From NCBI GenBank assembly GCA_018241525.1, contig JAFEDR010000001.1, positions 124,001 through 188,000 on the forward strand: a stretch of 64,000 nt of DNA. Reading direction: 5' to 3'. The notes under the pieces are model-generated. The model was not told where the DNA came from, searched no databases, and saw only the letters and a list, made by a program, of their open reading frames with translations. A program made the translations under genes and the position numbers. Shown piece after piece: positions 19,016-26,988 of the stretch (position 1 is the first letter of the stretch; every line of letters starts with the position of its first letter). This stretch comes from Pseudomonadota bacterium. Lineage in GTDB: Bacteria > Pseudomonadota > Gammaproteobacteria > Steroidobacterales > Steroidobacteraceae.

Positions 19016-20182
19016 ATGGCAAGCGTTCCGGCCTTCGACACTGCCAGGGCTCCCGTCGTACCCAGCCGCCGTGCGCTGCCGGCGTGGGTCTACAACAATG
19101 CCGAGATGCACCGGCTCGAGATCGACCGCATCCTGCGGCCGAGCTGGCAGATTGGCTGTCACGTGAGCCAGGTGCCTCGCACCGGGGACTTCGTCACCTT
19201 CGACCTCGGCCCCGACAGCATCGTCGTGCTGCGCGACCGCGACGGCCAGATCCGGGCCTTCCACAACGTCTGTCGGCACCGCGGCGCCCGGCTGCTGGAC
19301 GGCAGCGGGCATTGCGCCGGCACGGTGGTCTGTCCCTACCACGGCTGGACCTACGGCTACGACGGACGGCTGATCGGCGTGCCGGCGAAGGAGAGCTTCC
19401 CCGGGCTCGACCGCGCGGGCCATGGCCTCAAGCCGGTCCGCTGCGAGGTGCTGCTCGGCTTTGTGTTCGTCTGCCTGACGGGCGAGCCGGCGCCGGTGCG
19501 CGAGCAGTGGGCGCCGTTCCTCGACGAGCTGGCACCGTACCGCTTCGAGGACATGGTGCCGCTGACGCCGGTCTCCTACGAGGAGTGGGACGTCGACTGG
19601 AAGGTCGCGATGGACAACTACCTCGAGTCGTACCACGTGCCGGTCGGCCATCCGGGCCTCAACCGCATGTTCACGCCGGACTACGACGACCAGAAGGGCA
19701 GCCGCGGCATCGCGCGTGGCACGAGCTGGCTGCGCGAGCAGCCCTCGCCGCGCTGGAGCGAGCGACACTACCAGGCGCTCGTCGGCGCGACGGCGACACA
19801 TCTGCCGGCGGAATACCGTCGCTGCTGGCGGTTCTACAGCGTGCTGCCGAACCTCGGCGTCGACGTGTACCCTGAGCTGATGGACTTCTTCCAGGTGTTG
19901 CCGCGCGCACCGGGCAAGTGCGTGATCCGCTATGCGATCTTCGGCCTGCCCGACGAGCGGCGCGAGATGCGCGTGCTGCGCGGGCTCAGCAACCGGATCA
20001 ATGACTCGGTCAACGAGGAGGACCGCCAGCTGTGCCTGCGGGTGCAGCGCGGGCTCGCCTCGCCGAGCTACACGCCCGGCCCGCTGTCGAACATCGAGAC
20101 CTGGATGACCGAGTTCCACGAGCTGCTCGAGCGGCAGATCCCGGAAATCCGCCTGCCGGCGCCGCCCAGCCGCTTCGTCTGA
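19016..20182 (+). CDS. Rieske non-heme iron oxygenase, large subunit (quaternary-amine type), copy 1
   Basis: A 388-residue terminal oxygenase. The Rieske [2Fe-2S] site is C86-x-H88 and C106-x2-H109 (CRHRG and CPYHGW). The mononuclear iron site lies in WKVAMDNYLESYHVPVGH with H207 and H212 and bridging D200. This arrangement matches enzymes that N-demethylate glycine betaine (GbcA), stachydrine or carnitine. ATG at 19016 follows GAGGAG. A second Rieske gene begins 22 bp downstream. A ferredoxin-type reductase, normally required, is not seen anywhere in the window. The product could be dimethylglycine plus formaldehyde if betaine is the substrate (inference). The C-terminal VQRGLASPSY segment recurs in the degenerate fusion protein nearby. 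Confidence 0.88.
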   Translation: MASVPAFDTARAPVVPSRRALPAWVYNNAEMHRLEIDRILRPSWQIGCHVSQVPRTGDFVTFDLGPDSIVVLRDRDGQIRAFHNVCRHRGARLLDGSGHCAGTVVCPYHGWTYGYDGRLIGVPAKESFPGLDRAGHGLKPVRCEVLLGFVFVCLTGEPAPVREQWAPFLDELAPYRFEDMVPLTPVSYEEWDVDWKVAMDNYLESYHVPVGHPGLNRMFTPDYDDQKGSRGIARGTSWLREQPSPRWSERHYQALVGATATHLPAEYRRCWRFYSVLPNLGVDVYPELMDFFQVLPRAPGKCVIRYAIFGLPDERREMRVLRGLSNRINDSVNEEDRQLCLRVQRGLASPSYTPGPLSNIETWMTEFHELLERQIPEIRLPAPPSRFV

Positions 20183-20204
20183 GACCGCGACCGGGAGCGA
20201 GCCG

Positions 20205-21377
20205 ATGAGCGCCGAGCCGACCGACGATCCGATCACCACCGGCTTCAACGGCCTCAAGCAGCTCGAGCGCACGCTGCCGACGCGCTGGTACCTCGATCCG
20301 GCGCAGTACGCCCTCGAGCTCGAGCGCATCTGGTACCGCGAGTGGGTGTACCTGTGCCGGGCCGCGACCCTGCCCGAGGTCCGCAGCTACCGGACGTTCA
20401 CCGTCGGTACCCAGCCCATCGTGGTGCTGCGCGACGAGCACGGCGAGCTGCGTGCCTACTTCAACACCTGCCGGCACCGCGGCGCCGCGCTGTGCCCCGA
20501 GCCCGAGGGCCGGCTGCCGGGCAACGCGATCACCTGTCCGTACCACGCCTGGAGCTACCGGCTGTCGGGCGAGCTCGCGCGGGTACCGTCGCAGGGCCGG
20601 CGCCACTACCTGCCGGACGGGGAGATCTCGCTCTACGCGGTCCCGGTCCATGTCTGGCGGGGCTTCGTGTACGTGAACCTCGGTGACCCGAGCCGCGCCT
20701 TCTCCGACAACTTCAACGCCAACACCGAGCAATTCCGCCACTGGCCGGTCGAGGACCTCGAGCCCGGCCACCGCCTGACGACGCGGCTGCGCTGCAACTG
20801 GAAGGTGTTCTGGGAGAACTACAACGAGTGCCTGCACTGCCCGGGCGTGCACAAGAACCTGTCGAGCCTCGTGCCGATCTACCGGCGCGGCATCATGGAG
20901 CCCCGCGACGACCCGTCGTGGGCCGCGCACGCGGGCGAGCAGGACCCCACCTACGCCGGCGGGCTGCGCGCCGGCGCGGCGACCTGGTCGGTCGATGGCC
21001 GCTCGCTCGGCCACGAATTCCCGGCGCTGACCCCCGAGGAGCGGCGCCTCGGCTATCACTTCATGACCAGCTTGCCGTCGCACTACATGGTCTTCCACGT
21101 CGACCACGTGCGCTCGACGCGTCTGCTGCCGCTCGGCCCCGAAGAGACCGAGCTCAGCGTCGAGTGGCTGTTCCCGCGCGCGACGCTCGCGGACCCGGCC
21201 ATCGACGTCCGGCGTGCCTGCGACTTCTCGGCGGAAGTGCTCGCCGAGGACGGCGCGGTCTGCGAGCTCGCGCAGCGCGGCATGCAGTCCGCGCCGCACG
21301 AGCAGGGCTACCTGATGCCCGAGGAGTACGACGTGTTCCGCTTCCAGCAGTGGGTGCGCGCCGCGCTCGAGCGCTGA
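20205..21377 (+). CDS. Rieske non-heme iron oxygenase, large subunit, copy 2
   Basis: A 390-residue paralogue with intact Rieske ligands C89-x-H91 and C111-x2-H114 (CPYHAW). The iron site NWKVFWENYNECLHCPGVH has H211 and H216, and the E-N-Y-N-E-C-L-H-C-P-G-V-H pattern is close to GbcA-type glycine-betaine oxygenases. It follows copy 1 by 22 bp and is surely co-transcribed. The two proteins differ in many positions around the iron site, so sequential demethylations or two different amines are more likely than redundancy. The stop codon lies in a hairpin shared with the converging aldehyde dehydrogenase gene. Confidence 0.88.
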   Translation: MSAEPTDDPITTGFNGLKQLERTLPTRWYLDPAQYALELERIWYREWVYLCRAATLPEVRSYRTFTVGTQPIVVLRDEHGELRAYFNTCRHRGAALCPEPEGRLPGNAITCPYHAWSYRLSGELARVPSQGRRHYLPDGEISLYAVPVHVWRGFVYVNLGDPSRAFSDNFNANTEQFRHWPVEDLEPGHRLTTRLRCNWKVFWENYNECLHCPGVHKNLSSLVPIYRRGIMEPRDDPSWAAHAGEQDPTYAGGLRAGAATWSVDGRSLGHEFPALTPEERRLGYHFMTSLPSHYMVFHVDHVRSTRLLPLGPEETELSVEWLFPRATLADPAIDVRRACDFSAEVLAEDGAVCELAQRGMQSAPHEQGYLMPEEYDVFRFQQWVRAALER

Positions 21378-21392
21378 GCGGCCCCGCTCAGC
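21373..21392. terminator. Short hairpin containing both convergent stop codons
   Basis: GCTGAGCGG-CC-CCGCTCAGC: 9-bp complementary arms. The rightward TGA (21375-21377) and leftward stop (21388-21390 on the plus strand) lie symmetrically in the arms. No U-tract. Possible overlapping transcription end. Confidence 0.4.
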
Positions 21393-22884
21393 CGAGGTGG
21401 ATCCAAGCGGACTTCGTCTGCGTGTAGGACAGCAGGCTCTCGAGGCACTTGTCGCGCCCGAAGCCGGACTGCTTGTAGCCGCCGAACGGCTGCGTCATGT
21501 CGCCGTGGTCGAAGCAGTTCACCCAGATGACGCCCGCCTCGAGGTCGCGGATCGCGGTGTGCGCGGTCCTCAGGTCGCGCGTCCAAATCGAGGCGGCGAG
21601 CCCGTAGATCGAGTCGTTCGCGACCCGCACGGCCTCCTCGAGGCCGTTGACCGTGATCGCCGCGGCCACCGGCCCGAAGATCTCCTCGCGGGCGATCGTC
21701 ATGCGGTTGTGCACCCCGGAGAACAGTGTCGGGTTCACGTAGCTGCCGGGCAGCGACGGGGTGTCGCCGCCGAACTCGACGCGCGCGCCGTCCTGCCGGC
21801 CGCGTTCGATGTACGAGACCACGCGCGCGCGATGGCCAGCGGTGACCAGCGGTCCGAGGTTCGTGGCCGGGTCGAGCGGGTCGCCGGCGCGGTAGGCGTT
21901 GCGGCCGAGCTCGACGAAGCGCGCCACGAAGGCTTCGGCGATCGGCTTGTCGATCAGCAGGCGCGAGCCGGCATTGCAGACCTCGCCCATGTTGCCGTAG
22001 ATGCCGTTGATCGCGTAGTTCACGGCGCGATCAAGGTCCTCGAGATCGGCGAGGAAGATCTGCGGCGACTTGCCGCCGCACTCGAGGCTGACGCGCTTCA
22101 TGTTCGACTGGCCGGCGTAGACCAGCATCTGCTTGCCGATCTCGGTCGAGCCGGTGAAGGCGATCTTGTTGACGTCGCCGTGCAGCGCGAGCGGGGCCCC
22201 GGCGGCCTCGCCGTGTCCGTTCACGACGTTGAACACGCCGGCGGGACCGCCGGCCTCGACGAACAGCTCGGCCATCAGCAGCGCCGAGAGCGGCGACTGC
22301 TCGGCCGGCTTCAGCACCACGGAGTTGCCGGCCGCCAGCGCCGGCGCCACCTTCCACGCCGCCATCAGCAGCGGGTAGTTCCAGGGCACGATGCAGCCAA
22401 CGACGCCGAGCGGCTCACGCAGGATGTAGTGGAACGCATCGCTCGCGGTCGCGGTCACCGCGCCGTCGATCTTGTCGCTCAGCTCAGCGAAGTACGTGAA
22501 GGTCTGCACCGCGGACGGCACGTCGATCGCCAGCATGTCGCGGATCGGCTTGCCCATCGTCAGCGTATCGAGCAGCGCGAACCGCTCCGCGTTCGACTCG
22601 ATCAGGCGCGCGTAGCGGCCTAGTACGGCGAGCCGGTCGCGCGGCGCCATGCGCCGCCACGCACCACTCGCAAAGGCGCGGCGCCCGGAGGCGACGGCGC
22701 GGTCGATGTCGGCGGCGCCGCCGGCCGACACCTCGCACAGCGGCGCGAGCGTCGCCGGGTTCGTGACCGTGAAGCGCTCCGGCGAGCGGCCGCCGACGTG
22801 CTCGCCGTCGATGAAGTGCCCGGTCGCGTACTTGAGCGTGCGGGCGCGGTCGTGCCAGTCGCGGGTCGAAAGTTCGGCATTCAT
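21388..22884 (-). CDS. Aldehyde dehydrogenase, betaine-aldehyde-dehydrogenase-like
   Basis: A 498-residue NAD(P)-dependent ALDH: N169 in VPWNYP, E268 in SLECGGKSP, catalytic C303 in GEVCNAGSR, and GFGRDKCLESLLSYTQTKS near the C-terminus. The family oxidises betaine aldehyde, gamma-aminobutyraldehydes and related amino aldehydes to acids. ATG at 22884 overlaps the stop of the TetR-Rieske fusion gene (ATGA), so the regulator and the enzyme are translationally coupled, much like betI-betB organisation. Possible substrates are betaine aldehyde, trimethylaminobutyraldehyde, or 4-guanidinobutyraldehyde from the AruI reaction. Normal length, no oddities. Confidence 0.85.
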   Translation of the reverse strand: MNAELSTRDWHDRARTLKYATGHFIDGEHVGGRSPERFTVTNPATLAPLCEVSAGGAADIDRAVASGRRAFASGAWRRMAPRDRLAVLGRYARLIESNAERFALLDTLTMGKPIRDMLAIDVPSAVQTFTYFAELSDKIDGAVTATASDAFHYILREPLGVVGCIVPWNYPLLMAAWKVAPALAAGNSVVLKPAEQSPLSALLMAELFVEAGGPAGVFNVVNGHGEAAGAPLALHGDVNKIAFTGSTEIGKQMLVYAGQSNMKRVSLECGGKSPQIFLADLEDLDRAVNYAINGIYGNMGEVCNAGSRLLIDKPIAEAFVARFVELGRNAYRAGDPLDPATNLGPLVTAGHRARVVSYIERGRQDGARVEFGGDTPSLPGSYVNPTLFSGVHNRMTIAREEIFGPVAAAITVNGLEEAVRVANDSIYGLAASIWTRDLRTAHTAIRDLEAGVIWVNCFDHGDMTQPFGGYKQSGFGRDKCLESLLSYTQTKSAWIHLG

Positions 22885-24497
22885 CGCGGATCTCCAGGTT
22901 CGGGTTGGGCGCCGGGCAGCAGCCGGGCGATGGCCTGGCGGAATGCGGCCAGTGCGGGCGGTGCGGCGGCGACCGGTTCGGCGGCGTAACCCGGGGATTC
23001 TAGGCCACGCTGCACGGACTCCGCGAGCGCGATCTCGGCGAGCAGTCGCTGCCGCTCGAGGCGCCGCGCCAGGTACGCCCGCGCCCGTTCCGCGCGGGTC
23101 GCGCTCGCGGCGGGATACTGGAAGACCCGCAGCCGCGCGCCGCGCGCATCGGCCGGCAGTACCTGCAGAACCGTCAGGCCGCCGCTGCCGGCCTCGGCGA
23201 GCTGGTTCGGTCCGAGGAACGCGGCGGGCGGCGTGTCGCGCGCGGCGGCCGTGAGTGCCGCCAGCCGGCGCGCGCTCCAGCCCGCCGGGGCGACGCCAGC
23301 GCGTGGCTCGAGCCACAGCTCGACGAGCACCTTCCAGTTGGCGCGTACCGGGAACTCGGTGAGGGTCGCGGGCCCTGCCGTCAACGCCGAGGCGCCGAGC
23401 GCTGCCACCGGCGCCGGCGGCCGGGCGACCTCCGGTCCGGAGGCCGGCGGACCGACGAACACGCAACCCTCGACGCTCGCGACCGACAGCGCGCGCAGCG
23501 CGCCGCCCGGCGTGTCGCCGAGCGGCTCACCATCGAGACCGTAGCGCAGACCGTGCAGTGGGCAGCCGATCTCGCCGGCGAGCCGGCCGGCGCGCCCGTC
23601 CAGCAGCGCGTGCGGCCGCTGCGGGCAGGCGTTGCGGAACGCCCGCAGCCGGCCCGAAGCATCGCGCACCACGAGCGCGAGGCCAGCCGGTGAGTCGAGC
23701 GCGAGCCAGGTGCCGGCTGCGGGCAGCTCGCGTTCGAGGCCGGCGAACTGCCAGGCGTCCCGCAGCAGCGAGGCGCGCTCGGCCGCGAGCAGCGCCGCGC
23801 TCGTATAGGCGCTCGCCGGCAGGGTCGCGATCGCGGCTGGCGCGGCTGCACCGAAGGCGCCGGGAAACACCGAGCGCAGGTAGGCGAGCGCGCGCCGCCG
23901 CGCGCTGTCGCGGTCGATCGTCGATTCAGTCTGGAACGCGAAGCCCTGCCAGAGCATCTCGAGCACGCCGATCAGGCCGAGCGCGATCGCGTCGGCGTCG
24001 AGGTGGCGTGCGCCGCTCGTGGCGACCAGGCTCGCGATCAGCTCGCGGACCAGATCCTCGAACTTGCTGTCGCGCGAGCCGCAGATGTCGTGGTACTCCT
24101 GCCGCGCACTCGCCTCGCCCCAGAACGCGTACCAGACCGAGACCTTGCGGGTGCTGGCGAGCTCGACGCCGAGGTAGAGGTCGACGAGGTGCTCCAGGGC
24201 GGCGACCGGCCGGTCGCGCAGCGCCGCCACCGGCACCAGCAGGCGCTCCTCGAATTCCGCGGCCAGGAACTCGAGCGAGGCGACCAGCATCGCGTCCTTC
24301 GAGTCGAAGTAGAAGCGCACGATCCCGGGTGACATGCGCGCGATCGCGACCACCTTCTCGACGGTGGTCTTCGACGGCCCGTGCACGTGCAGGGCCGAGA
24401 TGCAGGCATCGATCAGCCGCTGCCGCTGGCGCTCGCGCGTCGCGCGCGGGCGTGCCGGCGGCGGGGCAGGGCGGGACCGGCGCGGCGAGCGGCTCAT
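22881..24497 (-). CDS. BetI-like TetR regulator fused to a degenerate Rieske-oxygenase-like domain
   Basis: A single 538-codon frame. Residues about 20-212 form a TetR/BetI regulator: helix-turn-helix TTVEKVVAIARMSPGIVRFYFDSKDAM and the BetI-type ligand domain with VWYAFW. After a linker (213-228), residues 229-525 align with Rieske oxygenase alpha subunits. Rieske-like segments are C291-P-Q293, where the His ligand is Gln, and C312-P-L-H315. The catalytic segment NWKVLVELWLEP has Ala at both iron-His positions (A400, A405), and AESVQRGLESPGY matches the real oxygenases nearby. It therefore cannot be a normal oxygenase. I infer a regulator with a pseudo-oxygenase sensory half. It is coupled to the aldehyde dehydrogenase and divergent from permeases. 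The neighbouring Rieske genes make a fusion after duplication plausible. Confidence 0.88.
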   Translation of the reverse strand: MSRSPRRSRPAPPPARPRATRERQRQRLIDACISALHVHGPSKTTVEKVVAIARMSPGIVRFYFDSKDAMLVASLEFLAAEFEERLLVPVAALRDRPVAALEHLVDLYLGVELASTRKVSVWYAFWGEASARQEYHDICGSRDSKFEDLVRELIASLVATSGARHLDADAIALGLIGVLEMLWQGFAFQTESTIDRDSARRRALAYLRSVFPGAFGAAAPAAIATLPASAYTSAALLAAERASLLRDAWQFAGLERELPAAGTWLALDSPAGLALVVRDASGRLRAFRNACPQRPHALLDGRAGRLAGEIGCPLHGLRYGLDGEPLGDTPGGALRALSVASVEGCVFVGPPASGPEVARPPAPVAALGASALTAGPATLTEFPVRANWKVLVELWLEPRAGVAPAGWSARRLAALTAAARDTPPAAFLGPNQLAEAGSGGLTVLQVLPADARGARLRVFQYPAASATRAERARAYLARRLERQRLLAEIALAESVQRGLESPGYAAEPVAAAPPALAAFRQAIARLLPGAQPEPGDPR

Positions 24498-24586
24498 GCG
24501 GCCGGGCGCTCTCTTCCAGATCCGGGCAGGCTCGGGCAGACTCCGTCGACGCGCCGCATCAGGCGCTCCGGGGCACGACGCACGCG

Positions 24587-25531
24587 ATGAAGACGGGAGC
24601 GAACCCAGCGGCCGCGGGCGACAGCCCGCGCCGCGGCCTGGCCGCCTGGGTCGACCGGTACGGTCGCTGGCTGATCATCCTGCCGCCGCTCCTGTTCCTG
24701 CTGGTGTTCTTCCTGATCCCGTTCGGCTACGCGCTCAAGATCAGCTTCGCCGAGGCCGCGCTCAGGATACCGCCGTTCAGCGACGTCGCGACGCTGACCC
24801 CCGACCACCGCCTGCACCTGACCCTGAGCCTCGCGAACTACAAATACCTGTTCACCGACGAAGTGTATGCGGTTTCCTACCTGTACTCGATCAAGACCGC
24901 CTTCTTTTCGACCCTGTTGTGCCTGCTGATCGGCTACCCGATGGCCTACGCGATGGCGCGCTCGTCGAAGGCGACGCAGAGCATCCTGATGCTCGTGATC
25001 ATCCTGCCGTTCTGGACCTCGTTCCTGCTGCGGGTCTACGCGCTCGAGGGAATCATCCGCGACCAGGGCCTGCTGAATACCGTGCTGCTCTGGTTGGGCG
25101 TGATCCACGAGCCGCTCAAGATCATGCGCACGACCGCCGCCGTGTACCTCGGCATCGTCTATTCGTACCTGCCGTTCATGGTGCTGCCGCTGTACGCGAC
25201 GCTCGAGAAGCTCGACCTGACGCTGCTGGAGGCCGCTTCGGACCTCGGCAGCCGCCCCTGGCAGGCATTCCTCGACGTGACGTTGCCGCTGTCGATGCCC
25301 GGCATCATCGCCGGCTCGATGCTGGTGTTCATTCCGGCGATTGGCGAGTACGTGATTCCGGCGCTGCTCGGCGGACCGGACAACCTGATGATCGGCCGCG
25401 TGCTGTGGGACGAGTTCTTCGCCAACCACGACTGGCCGGTGGCGGCGGCGGTCGCGATCGCGTTCCTGGTGCTGCTGGCGGGGCCGATCGCCGTGCACCA
25501 GCACTACCGCGTGCGGCAGCTCGAGGGCTGA
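24587..25531 (+). CDS. potB: ABC transporter permease, PotB type
   Basis: A 314-residue inner-membrane permease. About six transmembrane segments begin with WLIILPPLLFLLVFFLIPFG. The EAA-type cytoplasmic loop is LEAASDLGSRPWQAFLDVTLPLSMPG. It is typical of spermidine/putrescine PotB/PotH proteins. ATG at 24587 has a weak ribosome site (GGGGCACG). It is divergent from the TetR-Rieske fusion across 89 bp and followed after one base by PotC. No substrate-binding protein or ATPase adjoins; the PotA-type ATPase at 11764-12909 is the only matching one here. Substrate inferred to be a polyamine or quaternary amine. Confidence 0.85.
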   Translation: MKTGANPAAAGDSPRRGLAAWVDRYGRWLIILPPLLFLLVFFLIPFGYALKISFAEAALRIPPFSDVATLTPDHRLHLTLSLANYKYLFTDEVYAVSYLYSIKTAFFSTLLCLLIGYPMAYAMARSSKATQSILMLVIILPFWTSFLLRVYALEGIIRDQGLLNTVLLWLGVIHEPLKIMRTTAAVYLGIVYSYLPFMVLPLYATLEKLDLTLLEAASDLGSRPWQAFLDVTLPLSMPGIIAGSMLVFIPAIGEYVIPALLGGPDNLMIGRVLWDEFFANHDWPVAAAVAIAFLVLLAGPIAVHQHYRVRQLEG

Positions 25532-25532
25532 C

Positions 25533-26363
25533 GTGGAGCGCCGCGCCTCGCCGTTCCTGATCACGGTGCTGTGCCTCGGCATCGCCTTCCTGTACCTGCC
25601 GATGGTGGTGCTGATCGGCTACTCGTTCAACGCCTCGGCGCTGTCGAGCGTCTGGGGCGGCTTCTCGACGCAGTGGTACGTCGAGCTCGTCCACAACCGC
25701 CAGATCCTGAACGCGGCGGCGCTGTCGCTCGAGGTCGCGGCGCTCGCCTCGACCGGGGCACTGGTGCTCGGCACGCTCGCCGCCGTCGCGCTGGTGCGCT
25801 TCCCGGTGTTTCGCGGGCGGCTGCTGCTCAGCGGCATGGTCAATGCGCCGCTGGTGATGCCGGAGATCATCACCGGCATCACGCAGCTGCTGCTGTTCGT
25901 GTCGATGCTGCAGCTGATCGGCTGGCCGGCGCGCGGCATGACGACGATCATCCTCTCGCACGTCGCATTCTGCTCGGCGTACGTGACGGTGACGGTGCAG
26001 TCGCGGCTCGCGTCCGCCGATCGCTCGCTCGAGGAGGCGGCGATGGACCTCGGCGCGACGCCGTTCCAGGCGTTCGTCGACGTGACCCTGCCGATCATCG
26101 CGCCGGCGCTCGTCTCGAGCTGGCTGCTGAGCTTCACGCTCTCGCTCGACGACCTCGTGATCTCGAGCTTCGTCTCGGGACCGCGCTCGAGCACGCTGCC
26201 GATGGTGATCTACTCGAAGGTCAAGCTCGGCGTGAGCCCCGACATCAACGCGCTCGCGAGCCTGATCATCACGCTGGTGGGCGCCTGCGTGCTGCTGGCC
26301 GGCTACCTCGTGCGTCGCGCCGAGCGCCAGCGGCTCGCCGAGGCGCGCCTCGCCGCCAGCTGA
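25533..26363 (+). CDS. potC: ABC transporter permease, PotC type
   Basis: A 276-residue permease with six predicted membrane segments and the EAA loop LEEAAMDLGATPFQAFVDVTLPIIAP; SLDDLVISSFVSGP is characteristic of PotC/PotI. The GTG start at 25533 is one base after the PotB-like stop, and the coding sequence shows no other plausible start. It pairs with PotB to form the transmembrane channel. It converges on the HD-domain gene with a 3-bp gap. Confidence 0.85.
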   Translation: MERRASPFLITVLCLGIAFLYLPMVVLIGYSFNASALSSVWGGFSTQWYVELVHNRQILNAAALSLEVAALASTGALVLGTLAAVALVRFPVFRGRLLLSGMVNAPLVMPEIITGITQLLLFVSMLQLIGWPARGMTTIILSHVAFCSAYVTVTVQSRLASADRSLEEAAMDLGATPFQAFVDVTLPIIAPALVSSWLLSFTLSLDDLVISSFVSGPRSSTLPMVIYSKVKLGVSPDINALASLIITLVGACVLLAGYLVRRAERQRLAEARLAAS

Positions 26364-26366
26364 GCC

Positions 26367-26948
26367 TCAGGGCGCCCGGTTGCCGACGATCGACGGGTCG
26401 TGCGCGGGCCGCCCGAAGACCTCGCGGACCAGTGGCTCGAACCGCGACAACGGCTCGCTCGGGTAGTCCGGATCGAACGATGACTGGTCCCAGCGCTCGC
26501 AGAACGCCGCGCAGGCATCGAACCAGCGGTGCGAGCGCAGCCGCTCGCGCGCATGGCGGTCGCGACCGTAGTGGTGCGCGTAGTAGTAGCTCTGGAAGAG
26601 CCCGTGCTGCTCGACGATCCAGGTCACCTCGGCGCGCACGTACGGGCGCAGAATGGCCGCCGCGACTTCCGCGTGGTTGACCGGCGCGAGGTCATCGCCG
26701 ATGTCGTGCACGAGCGCTGCAACGATGAGTTCCGCATCGGCGCCGTCGCGCAAAGCCCGCGTCGCGCACTGCAGCGAGTGCGCGAGGCGGCTGACGGGAT
26801 AGCCGCCGAGCCCGGAGTCGAGTCGCCCGAGGGCGGCGAGGATGCGATCGGGCAGGGCGGCCAGGTAGACCCGCTCGTGCTCGTCGAGCAGGCGGTAGTC
26901 CGCCGTGGTGCCGTCCTTCATCTGGCGGAAGCTGACGATCGCGCTCAT
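26367..26948 (-). CDS. HD-domain protein, PhnZ/TmpB-like mixed-valent diiron oxygenase candidate
   Basis: A 193-residue HD-fold protein. H57 in LAHSLQCA, H81-D82 in VHDIGDD, H92, H115 and an Asp in the C-terminal part (D144 or D154) give the ligand set of an HD dinuclear site. The block LAHSLQCATRALRDGADAE...AALVHDIG is strikingly like PhnZ. PhnZ and TmpB cleave C-P bonds of hydroxylated aminophosphonates; TmpB releases glycine betaine from the trimethylammonium analogue. By hand alignment the PhnZ amine-binding Glu is replaced here by Y50, an aromatic residue suited to a trimethylammonium group (inference). It is 40 bp behind a choline-dehydrogenase-like gene. A plain phosphohydrolase is the alternative. 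Confidence 0.65.
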   Translation of the reverse strand: MSAIVSFRQMKDGTTADYRLLDEHERVYLAALPDRILAALGRLDSGLGGYPVSRLAHSLQCATRALRDGADAELIVAALVHDIGDDLAPVNHAEVAAAILRPYVRAEVTWIVEQHGLFQSYYYAHHYGRDRHARERLRSHRWFDACAAFCERWDQSSFDPDYPSEPLSRFEPLVREVFGRPAHDPSIVGNRAP

Positions 26949-26988
26949 CGGTACCTCGTTCGCCGGCCGGCGCTCCGCGCGCCGGGTG

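Noticed and set aside
22881..24497. Two adjacent genes (TetR and Rieske) joined by an assembly error
   Set aside because: One continuous frame with a normal linker, and no start or ribosome site at the junction; cannot be excluded without reads but not supported by the sequence.
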